64,000 bases of DNA from Gavia stellata (lineage: Eukaryota > Chordata > Aves > Gaviiformes > Gaviidae). The DNA is taken from NCBI RefSeq assembly GCF_030936135.1, contig NC_082598.1:15194687-15258686 (forward strand), given 5' to 3'. The position numbers were made by a program, and so were the translations under genes. The notes beneath the pieces are model-generated. The model searched no databases. It was not told where the DNA came from and saw nothing but the letters and a program-made list of their open reading frames with translations. Positions 38,401 through 49,933 of the stretch are shown one piece after another. Numbering within the stretch: the first letter of the stretch is position 1; the number at the start of each line of letters is the position of its first letter.

Positions 38401-41400
38401 ATCAACAATCCAGGTTTAGATTAGCTTCAGAGCTGTTACAGAGATAAAACTTAGTTGTTTCTCTCTTTTACAGTTTCTTAGCTTTGTCAGAGAGCCAAGG
38501 GAAAAATCTGAGGGAAAGCTTGAGTGTCATGAGACAATTGGAATAATAACCACTTGTGCATGTCACATGCCCCAGCAGTAAGAAACGGTTGCAGAAGCCC
38601 TGTCTCTCTATGACCGCTGTGTGTTGAAAAGTGTGGGAGCCCTAAAAAGCCGATAAAAAGTAAAGGCTGTTGACACTTTAGGCTGAGGATCATGTATGGA
38701 CCTTTCTGGAAAGGCCAAAGTTCTGTGCTCTTTTCCAAGATACATAACGTTAATCTCAGATGCTCTGAGGTACAGGGTTATCTATTAAGATACTGTTGTT
38801 GGTCCCCCTTCTCCAGAAGCTACGTCCCTCTTTATGTTTGAATCAATACAGCTTTACTTGGAGCTATTAGTAATACAAGGATATAACCTTGTTACACTAA
38901 AGTCTACCTCAACAAAGGTAGTTTTTGTCAGTAACATTGACAAAAATGTAAAGGTGTATCTCTAGTACTCTCAGCTGTGTAAGGGAAAGGAAAAGGATAT
39001 GGAAAGTTTTGGAAAAAAGAAAATAAATAAACCTGTTGTGTCAACCCACTCTGTGTTTTCACCAGTAATATAGCATTCTGTTTCGGACATCTTGTCAGGA
39101 AATGTATCAGAAATAATCTGAGGAGATGACAAAATAATTAACAACTAGGGGGAAGGAAGGCGTTTTGATACATGATCAAGTTAAATTGCACGGAAATACA
39201 GCACAGGAATATAAAAGTGAATTTCAGAGGGATAGGCAGTTGCAAGTGGTCCACAGGGAGGCAGTTGGATCCTTTTCACCCTCTTAAGGGGACAGTCGTT
39301 GAAATTAAGAGGCAATTGATTTAGAGGTGATAGAAGGAGTGTTGTGTAATTAACCGATGGAATTCTTTGCCACAGGCTAACTTCCAGTCAAATTCCTTCA
39401 CTGAATTCAGTCACTTAAAAAGCTAACACTGAAGATGATATATACATTAGAATACTATCTGTAATTACCTTAAGTAAGAAGAAAAACAATTGTTTTCCTG
39501 ATTAAAGGCATAAAGTATACACCACCTGGAAGTAGGTGTAAATTCCCCCATGTGAAACATTACTTGAATGTATTGTGGAGGTTTTATGTCTTAGAGCATA
39601 TAGCTTTAACTGGTGTCTACAACATGATATAGGTTATGGGCTAGTCTATTTTACTCTATTAAAAATTACCCTGACTGAAACAGATGAGATCATGATCTTT
39701 TGTAATGGAGGCTTGGGAAACCATATATATTTATACCTCCATATTTCACAATAGCCTAAACTAAATTCAATGAGGCAATTGCCAAAATTGTTGAGCAGTT
39801 AAAGCTCCCCTCTTCCTAACAAGCTTAAGTGGCATAAAAAAGGATCTTTATTACATCTGGGATTACAAAACAGAGTTGTCATGTAATGGAACAGATTATA
39901 CATTTGTTACAATGGCTGCTACGCTGTAGATACTCTGGTGTTAGCAATGTTTCCACATGTCCTGCCATGCGCAGGAGAAGCCTACCTGTGTTACTCCTAA
40001 CAACAAAAGGAAAACATAGTTTCTAAAACAGGCAAGCTTTTGTTCTTCCCAGAGATGTTTTATACACTGTCTGTAGTGAGACATAGCTACATAGTCCTTT
40101 CTAAATGCTCATTCTTGATTTGGTCTGACAAGAAAGGCTATAGTATTTGATTACAGTGCTGTTATCAACATGAGGAGAAATGTGAAAGTATATTGGAGAC
40201 AAATAAAAATCCTTGAAATTTCTCATCATACAAAGAGTTTTAGCTATTTAAAAAAAGAATTAAGACTATTATGGCCAAACATAGACTTTTAAAAAATGCA
40301 TTGGCTTCCAGCTGTCACTCATGTACCTGGGATACCTCTGAGGGCTAGGCAGTGTCCTTCATTTGCTGATGCTCTTGATGCCGTATATGGGATTCAGATT
40401 TGACATGAGCATTTTATTTTGGGTCATGATGCTCTTTCCTACATGGCTTTGCAGCTGGTGATCGGTCGCTCCATTTATAGTTGTCACGTTTCACTGGTGG
40501 TCTAGTCTCTGCTCCCTGTAGCATGCCACTAATGCCACTGGTAAAAGCCAAAATAATTTTGACTGCCATGTGACATTGCACACTGTAAGATACAGCTCTC
40601 CGTGATGCAGTGGCTCTCCTGTGCCACTCAGTGTAATTGCCTGGATTCAGTGTGCTATGATTTTTAACAGCTTGAATCCAAACTAAAATTGTCAAAGCTG
40701 AGCATGTTAAGGAATGCTGTTTAGGCCTCTAAAAAAGTTTGCCTCATTGTCAGGTGTAGTGAATACATGCATGTTCCTTCACCTCCATTAAGGGGGGTGT
40801 GTGTGTGTGTGTGTATGTGGGTGCCACCATAAAAATCAGTCCTATAATAGAAACAGCTTAAAGTAATTACCTTGAGTCAGCCACATTTCAAAGTGTTGAT
40901 CTTCAGCCTTCTGATGGTAGCTTGTATATAGTTAAGGTTCCTATAGCATAGTTAATAACATAAGGAATATTTCTTACATCTTGAGGCATGAGAAGGTTCT
41001 TCCTCCTAACATTAGTATTAGTCCTGTACTGGAGATTAGATTGCTTTCCAAGAATTGGAATCATAACACAGTTTCTCCATTCTACATTAACAAGCTCTTT
41101 AGGAGTTGGGCTTTGTTCTCATTAGTAGAGCAGAACCGTACTCTTAATTAAGAAAATGAGGCAGACAAAGACTGACATATGCAAATTAGAAAGAAGCCTG
41201 GTAGGCAAGAGGAACAAAAAGAGGCAAAATACTTCAGAAAAGCAGTAGTGTCACAGAATAATTTATCTAACTACAGGGAACTACTGAAATGAGTGTGGTG
41301 AAGAAGGATTCGCATCAGAAGATGTGACCATGTATCCGGAAAAAGATGTAATCCAAAAAGCTTTACTTAGAGCTCTGGAAGAGGTACTGTCTCAACTCCA

Positions 41401-41510
41401 ACATGTAAACCACCAAAACGTTCATTTATATGGGGGTTACTCAGTCTAGCAAAGGCAACTCTTAATTGTACAACATTTATGAGGACATACTTGAAACGAA
41501 CTACAGCCAT

Positions 41511-41960
41511 GTTGGTATTGTAACCAAAAATCGTAACCAAGGAAAGTCTCCAAACCAAATGATAGTTTAGAAAGCCGACATTGGTTTATTGCAGCGCTGG
41601 GTGCATGGGGGATTTTTCCTCCTAGCATGCGTACCTGCTTGAAATCATGACAAGTATTTAAACAGTTAACAAAGTTAGTTACGCCTACTGGTCCCACCCC
41701 TTAACTAACTATTGGTTAGTATCTTTCTTACTTCATCTTAAAGATACAGTTCTCTTTTAATTCACCACACATGCCCAGAGAGTAGGGGGCTTATTTGGGT
41801 TGGGGGCTTTTCTAGCTAGGAGGTGTGGTTTTCACATTATAATGAGGTAGGTCAGCCTTAGGGCACCCATTTGGGGCATTTCACTGACTTTGTTGTTTGG
41901 TAGGTAAACAACACCAAGTCTCAAAGTTGTATACCAGTTGGTATCAGGAGACCCAGAAGC
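41511..41960 (-). mobile_element. Probable solo LTR of an endogenous retrovirus-like element
   Basis: Read on the minus strand, the segment has an AATAAA signal in CTGCAATAAACCAATGTCGG, followed about 60 bases later by an end in ...ATACCAACA. This order is typical of the R-U5 end of avian LTRs. The distal (U3) boundary is a guess, and I found no convincing target-site duplication. The bases to the right (about 42.0-42.35 kb) include a 67-codon minus-strand frame that I cannot assign. No retroviral coding domain was recognised. Confidence 0.45.
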
Positions 41961-44900
41961 TCCTCCAGGGTGCTATATCTCAGTATACTGTTTATCTCAA
42001 GGTAAACAACGTCAACGTAACCCAAAACAACCAGTCCAGTCACCACAGCCAGCCCATTTCAGGAAACCTAATGCATATTTCAGGTCATCTGATACAATAT
42101 CTTCTTAACTTATCTGTACAAAGCTTGCACAAAGGGGTCTGTTCTTTGTATGCTAACTAAATTGTTTAAGTCTTTGGTATCAGTATCATCTTCCATGTAG
42201 TGAAAATTCAATTCTGAACTATTTAAGTAGCCTTCAGAGACCTTTGTTTTCCATGCTCTCTGAGCTTGATTTTTAAGTAAAGTCTGCCAAGATGACCCCA
42301 CTGAAAGGGGCATCAGAGCTTCTTAACTGAGAAGCTCCTTAAGTGAGATTAGGTTAACTCCATTTGTGACCAATTTCTTAAATGACTATACTCGGGAGAT
42401 TCAATGTGTTAAATGTCAGGAAACTCTTCCTACTGCATAGAAAGTAGTTCTAACATGGTACTAATCCAAAACCCAATATATTCAGTAAGAGTCTTTCCAA
42501 TAACTTTAGGTCTGCAAAGTTCAAAGCTCTACAAATTTATTAGTTGCTAGGCAGAACAAAAAGAAATTTTTTTTTTCTATTTCAGAGGGCTTTAGTGTAC
42601 GTGTGAAAAATGCAATGCTAAGTGGCAGAACAAAAATTAAATACAGTGTTGAAGTTTAACATGGGCTTCTTAGCTCTATTCGTCTGTGTTCAGGCATTTT
42701 GATAGAGTTGGTTTCTCTAACGGTGGAGTTATTCATGCTTTAAAAGTAGGTTGCTAAATATAGTTGATAATGATCCAAATTTCTCCTAGAATTTCTGGAT
42801 CATATATAATGACTAGCTTTACCAGAGCCTAAAGAGCCAGAAGCTAAAATCAACACTGAACTGCCCAGAAAGCGATGGTGATCTGTCTACTATAGAAAGA
42901 CAAAAGCTTAGATCCTTAAGGGAATTAATATCTAAATCCTGTTTAAATTGCCTTCTTTCCACTGAAACCACTGAGAATTATATCTTTAAATAGAAGTTAA
43001 AACCTAAATCTCTCTGTGGCGTTGCACCGAAGTCATCACCTGCAATATCTGTGTATATAATGGAATCACCATAGGGACATATTCAACTGTTTTATCAAGT
43101 CATCTATTGATTGTTGTGCAATCTGTGGGCATCTTTGGGCTACATAATAATTTAAAATGGAGGAAAACAGCTTTTGGAACAGTTTACATGTGAGATAAGA
43201 TGTCTGTGAATTACTGTAGGCATACATCTCTTTTGGATCACCTCATGTTAGCCAGGTGTTACCATATATAAGGAAGAATTTTGAATTTTTAGGAAGAGAA
43301 CTCTGATGTTGCTGAGGATTTTGGCATGATTGTTAATGATGGCGTGTCATCAGGCCTGTCCTTAGGCAGGAGGCTTAACAGCATTTACTGGCGGGGACGT
43401 AAGGTTGTCCAGTGGGCCTGTTTGTTAGATGACATCTCATTAAAAAGGAAAAATTCTAGAAATGATTGAGTTTGTGACACAGAGCAGTTCCTGTAGATGC
43501 TCACATCTTCACTTCTGTCATGGCAAAACCATGCAGAATCACCAGCTTACTGAGAGGAACGCACTATAGTAATGGTAACAATTATTTTAAGCGGGAATTA
43601 ATAAAAAATTGGTCTGCTGATTTCAAGAGTCACCTCAATTAAATGAAATATATCAAAAAAGGAGATACATGTGCCAATAATGCCTTATCACATGTTTATC
43701 CCTAAGTATCTTCTAAAAAATAGAGTAGACTGAATGGCAGTTGCTTGTGTATGGGTTTTTTTCCTACAGGTTAAACTAAATCCTCTTCAGAGAAAGAGAG
43801 CTTTTGTTTTTCACCCTTTGGTCCTCACTTGATCCCTGCTTTAGAAAGTTTAGATGGTGAGCAGCCCTGTGCTGTTATTTGGCATGTACAAATGTCATTT
43901 GCTCTGATCCTGACAACTTCCTCTAGAGAACAGGGAGAGAGCAGACAATCCCGGTGATGAGAGACAGTTAAATGAGACATACCTATTAAAAAAAAAAAAC
44001 AGCTTCAACTACTGAGTAAAGCAGGGGAGTCAGGACATAAATCTGTTTTTATGTAAACTCACTATAAAAAAAAATGTCCAGCTCTTGTAAGGCTCTGTGA
44101 GATCCCCTGATGAAAGACTTTTCATAAATGCAGAGTTATAATATGAAGTAAGCTGTCAAGAAATATTGTTATGCCATAGAGATCACAGGCATCCCATGAA
44201 AGAAGGAGGTGTGACATATCATTCAGAAGCCTTTGTGAACCTGGTGTGGCTCTTGCTAGACTGGCAGAGCTTACCTGGGCTGGCAGAGAGCATGAGTGGC
44301 ATGCTGTGATTGACCCTAAAACGCATCCAGAGTTTCCATGTTACTGAGTGAGGGACTGACCTGAATGTTTCTCTAACTTACTTTAGTTACTTGATAACAA
44401 AAAGTTTTTGTTATTGGATAAAAACATGATTAATTGATGTTGTTGAAGCTGGTTATTATTATCCCTGTCTGCCATGCTAATGTTAGGAAGAGGAAACACT
44501 TTCATGGCTGTTTCTCCTGGAGCACTCTCTACTGGATTGATGTGGCTTGCCTTGCCAGTCACACCAGAACATGGCTATACTGCAGCAATTACGGTGTGCA
44601 TATTTTGGTGTGCACAATTTTGATGTGCATGTTTTCCAAGCGATCTTTATAAGAGATAAAAATGTGTTCATCCTGGTTGTTTCGTTAGAGTGGTTCAGGT
44701 GTATAGGAAAGTAAAATTAAAAGGCTGTTTGTGAGATCTGATTAATCTCCTAGTGCTTAAAATACTTTTTAAGTTAAGACACAACATACATGACAAAGGA
44801 CGCTATCATATTAATTTCAGTAGAATACTACCTAAAATAAAATGTCAACTCTTCTCCAGTTCTTCGGCCTCCTTTCTGCACAGGTCAACCTTCTGTATTC

Positions 44901-45909
44901 ACAAGAAGTGTCTGACTTAAAAGCTACTACATATTTGTCTTAGCCCAAAACCGAGTTAATCTGTGATGAAGTTTTTGAAAGAACTCAGCATTAGCTTTAG
45001 TGTCAAAGGCAGTCGTCTTTGTACTTTTGACTTCACAAGGAGAAGGACTGGGCATTTTTAAAACACTACTAATTACCAAGAAAGGTCTTGGTATGTGTCC
45101 TTCCAAGAGACTCTAGAGAATGTTTTCTTGCCAGATTTTTAGAATTTGAATTAGAGTTAAGTGTTTTGCAAGAGCTGTTGGTTTACTTAATATATGATGT
45201 TAATAGTTGTGACTGTTAAAAGCAAAGCTAAAGGAACAAACAAAAAATTCCAGGTTCATAGTTTGCTTTTAGCCTCTAATAGTTAAAGTTAAGTAGTAGT
45301 TAAGAAATGCCATCCTCATTAAAAACATAACGTGGGTTTATAAAGAAACTGAAGAGAAACACAGATAATGTTCTAGATTAGTAAATCCCAACTGTCAAAA
45401 AGTCAGTACCAAAGAATATGGTTATCTGAGGTGAAAGATTGCTTTGCTTGAAAGACTGGCTCTTCAGACATGAAAAAGCCTTGGTAGCTTGAATACTGAC
45501 TGCTTTCATTTTAATTATCGTAGCTGTTTTGAAACAATCTACAAAATACAGTCGTTTGTCATACTGGATTACCTCTCAGAAGTGTGTGCAAACCATTCAT
45601 TCATCAGAAGTGCTATGAAATGTGTCATCACCATCCCTGAATCCTTATTTAACAGCTTTGGGGCTGCTGTCTATACGTGCCATGCAATACACTGACTGCT
45701 CTGTCTGCTTGTCCATTTGCAGGTTGGCCTGTCTGTCTCTTGAAGAACTCTGCAGTTTCACTGCAAGGTTATGCATGACTATGACTGCTTTCTGAGTGCC
45801 ACACCTTTCTGGAACCTGAAAAGCAAACTATGCTGTTCACCTTTCAGTAACATTAGTTAAACATTGGGTTTCCATGGGATGATACAACAGTAGCATAAAT
45901 AATAATAAA

Positions 45910-46265
45910 TTTCAGTTAGTGCCCGTTGCCTCTTATCCTGTCAGTGGGCACCACTGAAAATAGCTCCATCCTCCTTACACCCTCCCTTCCGATATTTATA
46001 TAGACTGGTAAGATCCCACTGAGCCTTCTCTCCTCCAGGCTGAACAGTCCCAGCTCTCTCAGCCTTTCCTCACAGAAGAGATGGTCCAGTCCCTTCATCA
46101 TCTCAGTGGTCCCTCTCTGGACTTTCTCCAGTCTGTCCATGTCTCTCTTGTACTAGGGAGCCCAGAAATGGATGCAGCACTCCAGATGTGTCCCAGTCAA
46201 TCCTGAGTAGAGGAGAAGGACCATGTCCCTCGACCTGCTGGGAGTGCTCTAATGCAGTCCAGGAC
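45910..46265 (-). mobile_element. CR1 LINE fragment abutting the left edge of the tandem array
   Basis: The minus-strand frame at 45916-46140 reads LFCEERLRELGLFSLEERRL, the end of CR1 ORF2. The part near 46170-46262 matches the adjoining upstream CR1 region (CTCGACCTGCTGG, then ATGCAGTCCAGGA in the plus-strand reading). It breaks off at 46265, where the array CR1 tail begins. Confidence 0.88.
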
Positions 46266-47483
46266 AGAATAGAATAGACTATTTCAGTTGGAAGGGACCT
46301 ACAACGATCACCTAGTCCAACTGCCTGAGCACCTGAGGGCTGAGCCAAAGTTAAAGCATGTTATTAAGGGCATTGTCCCAATGCCTCTTAGACACTGACA
46401 GGCTTGGGGCATTGACAACCTCTCTGGCAAGCCTGTTCCAGTGTTTGACCAGCCTCTCAGTAAAGAAATGCTTCCTAATGTCCAGTCAAAACCTCCCCTG
46501 GCACAGTTTGAACCATTCCCATGCATCCTATCACTGGATACCAGGGAGAAGAGATCAGCACCTCCTTCTGCACTTCCCCTCCTCAGGAGCTGTAGAGAGC
46601 AAGGAGGTCGCCCCTCAGCCTCCTTTTCTCCAAACTAGGCAAGCCCAGACTCGTTAGCCACTCCTCATGAGACTTTCCTTCCAGCCCTTTCACCAGCTTT
46701 GTTGCTCTCCTCTGGACGCAATTCAAGTACCTGAACATCCTTCTTAAATTGTGGGGCCCAGAACTGCACACAGTACTCAAGGTGAGGCCGCACCAGTGCT
46801 CAACACAGCGGGACAATCGCCTCTTTTGACCAGCTGGTTGTGCTGTGTTTGATGCACCCCAGGATGCAGGTTGCCCTCTCGGCTGCCAGGGCACACTGCT
46901 GACTCGTCTTGAGCCTGCTGTTGACCAGCACCCCCAGATCCCGTCCTGCAGCGTTTCATGACCACTGTGGCCAACACAGCCACCTACCATCGCATCTCCC
47001 ACGAGTCCTTCTCTATTCACAAAGAGCAACTCTAGGAGGGCATCTTTCCCAGTTGGCTCACTGAGTACTTGTGACAAGAAGTTATCTCCTACAAACGTCA
47101 AGAATTTCCAAGACCTGCTCGTCGCAGGAGTATGGTATTCCCAGCTGATGCCTGGGAGGTTGAAATCTCCCACGAGGACAAGGGCTACCGATCCAGAAAT
47201 TTCTCCAAATTGCCTATAGAAGAACTCATCAGTGCTTACATTCTGGCTGGGCGATGGGTAGCAGACACCCACTACAACATCTCCTTTGTTTTCCCTCCCC
47301 CTAATCCCTACCCAGAGGCTCCCAACCGCATCACCACTAACTGTAAGGGTTGTACAAGCAAACCTCTGCCTTGCATACAGCGCGACACCTCCAGCACGCC
47401 TGCCCAGCCTATCCCTCCTGAACGGCCTGTAGCCCTCCATCCCAGCACTCCAATCGTGGGACTCCTTCCACCAACTTTAGAGC
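46266..47483 (-). mobile_element. Unit 1 CR1 LINE, internally deleted
   Basis: The minus-strand frame 46583-47440 (285 codons) begins in the apurinic endonuclease domain (MEGYRPFRRDRLGRRAGGVA, GDFNLPGISW). It then jumps into the 3' part ([38 protein letters not shown]). The reverse-transcriptase core is missing. The endonuclease motif that is normally S-D-H reads G-H-S-G-H-E, so a key Asp is lost. The 3' tail here is TCTATTCTATTCTG, unlike the tails in the other units. Not autonomous. Confidence 0.9.
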
Positions 47484-47640
47484 ACCCTCAGCGTCAGGAC
47501 GTGCTTTCTTGTGTTCAGATGGAATTTCAAGTTTTCTCGTTGGTGCCCATTGGTTCTTGTCCTGACAGGGCTCACTACTGAGAAAGGTCTGGCTCCCTTG
47601 CCCTCGTTCCCTCCCATCCGGTGTGCAAGCACAGAGGCAT
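47484..47640 (-). mobile_element. Unit 1 older CR1, portion 5' of the nested insertion
   Basis: Plus-strand GTGTTCAGATGGAATTTCAA, GGTGCCCATTGGTTCTTGTC and GGGCTCACTACTGAGAAAGG match the CR1 3' region in reverse order. The younger CR1 begins exactly where this homology stops. The outer boundary is approximate. Confidence 0.7.
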
Positions 47641-47851
47641 CTTGCCCTTGAAATGGAAGCAGAGCAGAAGACTGGAAAAGAAAGGAAAAAGGGATCAGGG
47701 GAAGCATTCTGTTTTGGTCCTACTTACTTACCTCAAAATGCTGCCCCGCTGCTTCTGCATCTGAGCAGGTAGCAAGCTGCTAGCTGCCCACATTCCCCAA
47801 CAAAGTGTTGCACAGACACTCACAGACAGAGGGTTGGTTAAAAGAAGCTAA

Positions 47852-47857
47852 TTTATT
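47852..47857 (-). terminator. Unit 1 polyadenylation signal of the ITPRIPL1-like gene
   Basis: AATAAA on the minus strand (GACAATAAATTAGC), about 145 bases past the second in-frame stop at 48002. Confidence 0.65.
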
Positions 47858-48001
47858 GTCATCTTTGCATCGCATAACGGTCCCAGAGGGAATCAACTCT
47901 TTCCAACAAGACAGGTGGTCCCATCCTGCTACAGGTGGTAACAGAAGCCTCAGCTGCAATGGCATCTTCAGCTGGACCGGCGGAGATTCCCCAAACTCTA
48001 C

Positions 48002-48304
48002 TTATGCTGAGCTGCTCTTGGGCGGTATCATCTCCATGCCTAGTTTGCTCACATCTGCGGGACAGACTCCCCAGGCAGTCTCTGGGATGAGCAGATTCTC
48101 TGCCCCAGTGTCTGAAATTGTCCCCTGGGTCCCACCAGTGTGAGAGGAAAGCAGTTCCTCAGGGTCACAGGCATGGGTGGAAAAGCCTGTGACCACCAGG
48201 GTATGGGTGCAGAGCTGCAGACCTCTGAGGTGGAAATTGTGCTGCTGGGTGTGCTTCGCCGTGAGTCTGAAAAGCGGCGTCTCGACAACAGCGCAGCTCT
48301 CCAG
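48002..48304 (-). other. Unit 1: open in-frame continuation after the TGA of the ITPRIPL1-like gene
   Basis: The same frame remains open for 99 codons after the TGA at 48305-48307 and ends with TAA. The first ~45 residues (LESCAVVETPLFRLTAKH, FHLRGLQLCTHTL, GFSTH) read like the family's C-terminal Mab-21 helices. The remaining ~50 (from CDPEELLSS) do not. The TGA therefore interrupts the original gene, and the true C-terminus was already lost or replaced. Confidence 0.7.
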
Positions 48305-49357
48305 TCATGGTGCGCTGCTGGCGAAGCTGGCCTCTGCCTGCTCAAGGCTCAGGTAGGCGTCTGAGCTGCCTTGCTGCACTGCAAAAATCATCTCAGCGCA
48401 GATGTTCATCTCGGAGGTGCTTGTCAGCTGGAACCTGCAGGACTGGGAGGAGGGCAGCACCGTTAGCTGGCAGTGGTGCGACTGAGGCAAAAGCGGCCAG
48501 GCTGATCTCACCAACAGTTGGACCCAGCCGGCGACTTTCTCCACGTCTAAGTAGGAGCGTGTGCAGAGGGTGCGTAGGAAGTACGAGCTCTGATCCGTCG
48601 GCAGCTTGTCGTCGGGGTGGTGGAGAGAGCACAGAATATCCCCCAGCAGCTGCTTCCTCGAGCACATGCACTCCAGCACCACGTGGATGCTGGAGCGCCT
48701 TGCTGGCAGCTGCCCCGTGGTGTCCAGCTCCAGGCTGAAAGAGTGCCCAGGGGGTGGCCGCAGGAACACGAGCAGGCGGTAGCCGATGCTGTCCTCCTGG
48801 ACACTCCAGGCTTCATAGGTGCCGTTCATCCCCATGGCTGGGTGCATCTGCGGCATGGAAGTCCCCTGGCAAAACACTCGGCAGACACCAAGGAGGTCAC
48901 CCACCAGCTCCTTCAGCACCTTGCACGTGCCCGGCAGGCCCCGTATTGGCGGTTGGGTGGACACAGCCAAAAAGCCGACACCATTGTGGGCACCACTGAG
49001 GTCTTCCTCCTCCTCCTCCTCGTCATCCTCCTCCTCGCTGCTGGAGCTGCCCTGCTCGCTGAAGCTGCCAGAGGCAAGCTTCATTTCCCTGGCCATCCAG
49101 CAGACGTTAGCGAGCAGGATCAGGAGCAGGGCTGGTGGAATAGTCCATAACGGCCATTGCTGCAGCACAGAAAGGAGCGTGGCTTCCTCCGCGGCCCTGC
49201 TCCGCTCCATCTCCTGCAGCAGCCGAGTCATCTCCTCATGCAGATACTCCTCACGCTGCTGCATCCTCTCGGCCGCGGCCACATCTATCTGCTGATCGTG
49301 CTTCAGCCCGTGCTGGACGGCCAGCACAGCCAGGACGAGGGCAATTGCCGCAACCAT
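48305..49357 (-). CDS. ITPRIPL1-like: Unit 1 ITPRIPL1-like protein, 350 aa, cut short by an in-frame TGA
   Basis: This is a member of the ITPRIP family (membrane proteins with a Mab-21/nucleotidyltransferase-like fold; ITPRIP itself modulates the inositol trisphosphate receptor). In order: an N-terminal hydrophobic anchor (MVAAIALVLAVLAVQ, residues 1-15); a charged coiled-coil (about 22-60, RMQQREEYLHEEMTRLLQEM); a second membrane segment (about 72-92, WTIPPALLLILLANVCWMA); a Ser/Glu linker; then the family domain (CRVFCQGTSM, YRLLVFLRPPPGHSFSLELD, SSYFLRTLCTRSYLDVEKVA, SAWPLLPQSHHCQL, IFAVQQGSSDAYLSLEQAEA). Family members are usually around 500 residues or more. The start is chosen because GCCATGG follows directly on a strong acceptor (CACTTCCTCCAG) that cuts off a 44-codon open extension upstream. 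The product may be a pseudogene or a truncated protein. Confidence 0.75.
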   Translation of the reverse strand: MVAAIALVLAVLAVQHGLKHDQQIDVAAAERMQQREEYLHEEMTRLLQEMERSRAAEEATLLSVLQQWPLWTIPPALLLILLANVCWMAREMKLASGSFSEQGSSSSEEEDDEEEEEEDLSGAHNGVGFLAVSTQPPIRGLPGTCKVLKELVGDLLGVCRVFCQGTSMPQMHPAMGMNGTYEAWSVQEDSIGYRLLVFLRPPPGHSFSLELDTTGQLPARRSSIHVVLECMCSRKQLLGDILCSLHHPDDKLPTDQSSYFLRTLCTRSYLDVEKVAGWVQLLVRSAWPLLPQSHHCQLTVLPSSQSCRFQLTSTSEMNICAEMIFAVQQGSSDAYLSLEQAEASFASSAP

Positions 49358-49360
49358 GGC

Positions 49361-49933
49361 CTGGAGGAAGTGGGAGAAAAGGGGGCTCAGCAGGGCTGTG
49401 TGGGAGGGTGCACGGGGCTGGGGGAGCGAGGCAAGAGCCGCCTGGAGCTGGGGGCCAGCAGGAGAAGGGGTGAGGGAGGTGGGAGGGAGCAAGGGCAGGG
49501 TTTGTCAGCACTGCAGGGATGGGAGCCGCGGGCTGTCCCAGAAAAGTGTTTGGGCACTGGTGTCGACAGGCTCGAAGGGGCCGCAGGCCCTGGTTGGAGA
49601 CAGCATGGGGCCCACCCTGCCCCAGCCGCCCTGATGACCAGCTCCTGGCTGGGCTGTGCCCCGTGAAAGGGCAAGAGACACCCCAGTAGACTCTGCCGAG
49701 GCCCCATCCCTGACACCCAACAGCGTCCCACGCAGCCACGGGCACCCAGCACGTCCCCAAAGCCTCTCTGGGCACCGGCCACCGCTGAAGGCCCGAGCAC
49801 CTCTGCCCCCAGCCCCGAGGGCGGTACCGCGGCCTGCCCTGAGGGGCTCGGCTCTCGCTCTGCCTTAGAAACCCCCTGGCCACCTGCCCCGTCCCCCATC
49901 CAGCCCAGCCTTCCCCCTGCATGCTGCACTCAC
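49361..49933 (-). other. Unit 1 intron of the ITPRIPL1-like gene
   Basis: The donor GATCG|GTGAGTGCAG and acceptor CACTTCCTCCAG|GCCATGG are both strong. The length is 573 bases, a multiple of three, and one frame is open right through it (49251-49994), so retention would not stop that frame. Confidence 0.75.

Larger units (their letters stand above)
34561..45909. other. Intergenic region between the WDR1 promoter and the tandem array
   Basis: AT-rich sequence with only short, unrecognisable open frames. Notable contents are two long G tracts, a short GT repeat near 40796-40814 and a probable LTR near 41.5-42.0 kb. No exon of ZNF518B or another expected neighbour was recognised. Confidence 0.6.

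Noticed and set aside
47132-47581. 149-codon plus-strand frame repeated in all four units
   Set aside because: It is antisense to the CR1 endonuclease frame and the adjacent older CR1. Repetition only reflects the tandem duplication.
48617-49666. Plus-strand frames of 143-177 codons with Leu or Ser runs over the ITPRIPL1-like gene (repeated in each unit)
   Set aside because: They are antisense shadows of the acidic Glu/Asp linker (GAG/GAA repeats read as CTC/TCC) and of the coding frame.
49387-49929. 180-codon minus-strand frame within the ITPRIPL1-like intron
   Set aside because: It lies almost wholly in the intron bounded by strong splice sites, is GC-rich low-complexity sequence and resembles no family.
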